NCBI GenBank assembly: GCA_903928615.1
Contig: CAIYRJ010000012.1
Coordinates: forward strand, 1-8,036
Reading direction: 5' to 3'
From: an uncultured Actinomycetes bacterium
GTDB taxonomy: Bacteria; Actinomycetota; Thermoleophilia; Miltoncostaeales; Miltoncostaeaceae
DNA length: 8,036 bases
In this document: positions 6,682 to 8,036 of the stretch, in pieces
Position numbering within the stretch: the stretch's first letter is position 1
Layout of the letters: each line of letters begins with the position of its first letter
Translations under genes and position numbers: made by a program
Notes under the pieces: generated by a model
Told to the model about the DNA's origin: nothing
What the model saw: the letters and a program-made list of their open reading frames with translations, nothing else
Database searches by the model: none

Positions 6682-6799
6682 GTGCTTATCGCATCAAGAG
6701 CGGCAGAGGGACATGGCCCTGTGAAGCCGCGGCAACCAGCGCAATAGCGCCAGGTGCCAATTCCTGCAGGCATTCGTGCCTGGGAGATGCACGAGGCAC
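6682..6799 (+). promoter_or_regulatory. SAM-I (S-box) riboswitch aptamer
   Basis: The S-box core is intact: TCAAGAG (6694-6700), AGAGGGACATGGCCC (6705-6719), GTGAAGCC (6721-6728), GGCAACC (6731-6737) and GGTGCCAATTCC (6753-6764). The helices can be drawn. P1 is GCATC/GATGC (6691-6695 with 6786-6790), extended by 6682-6687 with 6794-6799 across a 3x3 loop. P2 is GCGGC/GCCGC (6700-6704 with 6726-6730) and AGGG/CCCT, with the kink-turn AGA/GTGAA between. P3 includes GCGC/GCGC around 6739-6750. P4 is CAGGCA-TTCG-TGCCTG (6767-6782) with a UUCG loop. A TGG:CCA pseudoknot between the P2 loop (6714-6716) and the strand near 6757-6759 is possible. A P4 hairpin inside the junction and the P2 kink-turn favour SAM-I over SAM-IV. 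The RNA binds S-adenosylmethionine and normally lowers downstream expression when SAM is plentiful. Confidence 0.93.
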
Positions 6800-6853
6800 A
6801 CGCTTCCACATACGAAGCGCCCTCGAACTCCCGGCTACGAGAGGAGAACGAGG
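6800..6853 (+). promoter_or_regulatory. Riboswitch expression platform and thrC ribosome-binding site
   Basis: A strong Shine-Dalgarno, GAGGAG (6841-6846), lies 7 bases before the ATG at 6854. Between aptamer and start there is a hairpin, CGCTTC/GAAGCG (6801-6806 with 6814-6819). A CCTCG (6821-6825) can pair with CGAGG (6849-6853) between the Shine-Dalgarno and the ATG, or partly with CGAG (6838-6841). No U-tract terminator is present, so control is more likely at translation initiation than by termination. The pairing scheme is inferred by eye. Confidence 0.6.
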
Positions 6854-8036
6854 ATGACATCAGTGACAGGGCGGGCCACCGGCGCACGGGGCCTGCGATG
6901 TAAGGAATGCGGCGAGGAGGTCCCCCTCGGGGCCTCGTACGCCTGCGAGTTCTGTTTCGGGCCGCTCGAGGTGGCCTATGACCGCGACGCCCTCAAGGCC
7001 ACGGTCACCAGGGAGTCGATCGAGGCGGGGCCGCCGTCGATCTGGCGCTACGCCGATCTGCTCCCCTGCGCGCCGGAGGACCCCTCCGCGGGCCTCCCGG
7101 TGGGGCTGAGCCCGCTCGTGCGCGCACCGCGCCTCGCCGAGCGCCTCGGCCTGGGCGAGGTGTGGGTGAAGAACGAGACGGCCAACCCCACGCATTCCTT
7201 CAAGGATCGCGTGGTGAGCGTGGCGCTGCAGAAGGCCCGCGAGCTGGGCTACGAGGTGGCGGCCTGCGCGTCCACGGGCAACCTGGCGCAGTCGGTGGCC
7301 GCGCATGCCGCGGCAGCCGGCATGAAGAGCTACGTGTTCGTGCCCGCCGACCTCGAGAGCCAGAAGATCATCGCGACGGGCATCTACGGCTGCACCCTCG
7401 TGGCGGTGGATGGCACGTACGACGACGTCAACCGCCTCTGCATGGAGCTCGCCGCCGACCGGCCGTGGGCGTTCGTCAACGTGAACGTGCGTCCGTACTA
7501 CAGCGAGGGCTCGAAGACACTCGCCTACGAGACCGCCGAGCAGCTGGGCTGGACGCTGCCCGACCGCTGCGTGGTGCCGATCGCCTCGGGATCCCTCTAC
7601 ACCAAGATCCACCGTGGCTTCACCGAGTTGCTCGACCTCGGGCTGGTCGAGGGCCACGTGCCCGCGATGAACGGCGCCCAGGCGCAGGGGTGCGGCCCCG
7701 TCGCCGCGGCCTACGAGGCCGGCCTCGACTTCGTGGCCCCGGTGCGGCCCGACACCATCGCCAAGAGCCTAGCCATCGGGAACCCGGCGGACGGCCTCTT
7801 CGCCCTCGACGTGGCCCGTGGCACCGGCGGCGGCATCGACGCTGTGACGGAGCGGGAGATCACGGAGGGCATCGCGCTGCTCGCCGAGACGACCGGCATC
7901 TTCACCGAGACCGCCGGCGGGGTGACCACCGCGGTGCTCAAGCGCCTCGCCGAGCGCGGCGAGATCGGCCGCGATGAGCGGGTGGTCATCTACATCACCG
8001 GAGATGGGCTGAAGACCCTCGACGCCGTTGCCGAGA
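6854..8036 (+). CDS. thrC: Threonine synthase-type PLP enzyme (3' end missing)
   Basis: The frame runs open from ATG 6854, behind GAGGAG, to the window edge; 394 residues are visible, probably most of a protein of a little over 400. An N-terminal zinc ribbon (CKEC 16-19, CEFC 31-34) precedes a fold-type II PLP domain. Visible motifs are NPTHSFKDR with the presumed PLP lysine K117, ASTGNLAQS (139-147, substrate/carboxylate loop), SGSLYTK (245-251, at the phosphate-cup position), and ITGDGLKTLDAV near the end. Threonine synthase converts O-phospho-L-homoserine to threonine and phosphate in the cytoplasm. Two departures from the textbook motifs are His where NPTGSFKDR usually has Gly, and a Ser/Leu/Tyr-containing cup instead of the common Gly-rich one. 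These suggest a distinct subgroup, so the exact reaction is less certain than the fold. The upstream SAM-I riboswitch links its expression to methionine/SAM status. Downstream genes are not visible. Confidence 0.9.
   Translation, partial: MTSVTGRATGARGLRCKECGEEVPLGASYACEFCFGPLEVAYDRDALKATVTRESIEAGPPSIWRYADLLPCAPEDPSAGLPVGLSPLVRAPRLAERLGLGEVWVKNETANPTHSFKDRVVSVALQKARELGYEVAACASTGNLAQSVAAHAAAAGMKSYVFVPADLESQKIIATGIYGCTLVAVDGTYDDVNRLCMELAADRPWAFVNVNVRPYYSEGSKTLAYETAEQLGWTLPDRCVVPIASGSLYTKIHRGFTELLDLGLVEGHVPAMNGAQAQGCGPVAAAYEAGLDFVAPVRPDTIAKSLAIGNPADGLFALDVARGTGGGIDAVTEREITEGIALLAETTGIFTETAGGVTTAVLKRLAERGEIGRDERVVIYITGDGLKTLDAVAE

Noticed and set aside
6682..6799. SAM-IV or other SAM riboswitch class for the thrC leader
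   Set aside because: A P4 hairpin with UUCG loop sits inside the junction before the closing P1 strand, and P2 has the kink-turn, both features of SAM-I.
6860..7657. Minus-strand 265-codon open frame opposite thrC
   Set aside because: It is His/Arg/Gly-rich and lies directly opposite clear PLP-enzyme motifs; no start signal was seen.
1..8036. Mobile elements, CRISPR arrays, tRNA or rRNA genes
   Set aside because: No transposase or integrase motifs, terminal inverted repeats, regularly spaced repeats, or tRNA/rRNA-like conserved segments were seen on either strand.

Overview
The window is high-GC DNA with very tight gene packing, probably from an Actinomycetota chromosome. The inference rests on strong G/C third-position preference, an actinobacterial-style promoter, a zinc-ribbon threonine-synthase-type enzyme, and small zinc-ribbon/Thr-rich envelope proteins. 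A Thermoleophilia-like lineage would fit, but that is a guess. I see no insertion sequence, integrase, CRISPR array, tRNA or rRNA.

Layout, left to right: (i) the 3' part of a membrane-anchored LytR_C-domain protein (+, to 618); (ii) a two-gene hydantoinase/5-oxoprolinase-family operon, hyuA then hyuB, on the minus strand (4076 to 619), joined by an ATGA overlap; (iii) a divergent gene for an exported protein with two apparent beta-sandwich modules (4069-4965); (iv) a minus-strand pair (6538 to 4962) of a soluble coiled-coil/zinc-ribbon protein and a zinc-ribbon/transmembrane/Thr-rich/SPOR protein, joined by a TGATG overlap; (v) a 315-base control region (6539-6853) with a promoter and a SAM-I (S-box) riboswitch; (vi) a threonine-synthase-type PLP enzyme (thrC) that runs off the right edge.

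Compaction is the main structural theme. Stop codons of the convergent pairs abut (616-621) or share a CTAG (4962-4965). The divergent pair hyuA / exported protein has its start codons inside one 10-base palindrome, CATGGCCATG (4068-4077). The only real intergenic space is the riboswitch region.

Two themes stand out functionally. One is the cell envelope: the LytR_C protein, the exported two-module protein, and the zinc-ribbon/SPOR pair. The other is control of the homoserine branch: a SAM-sensing RNA placed directly before a ThrC-like enzyme. Homoserine is shared by methionine and threonine synthesis, so a SAM-responsive thrC is either an odd branch-point switch or a sign that this enzyme takes part in sulfur amino-acid metabolism. 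The riboswitch-ThrC unit and the zinc-ribbon/SPOR pair are the two items most worth following up.
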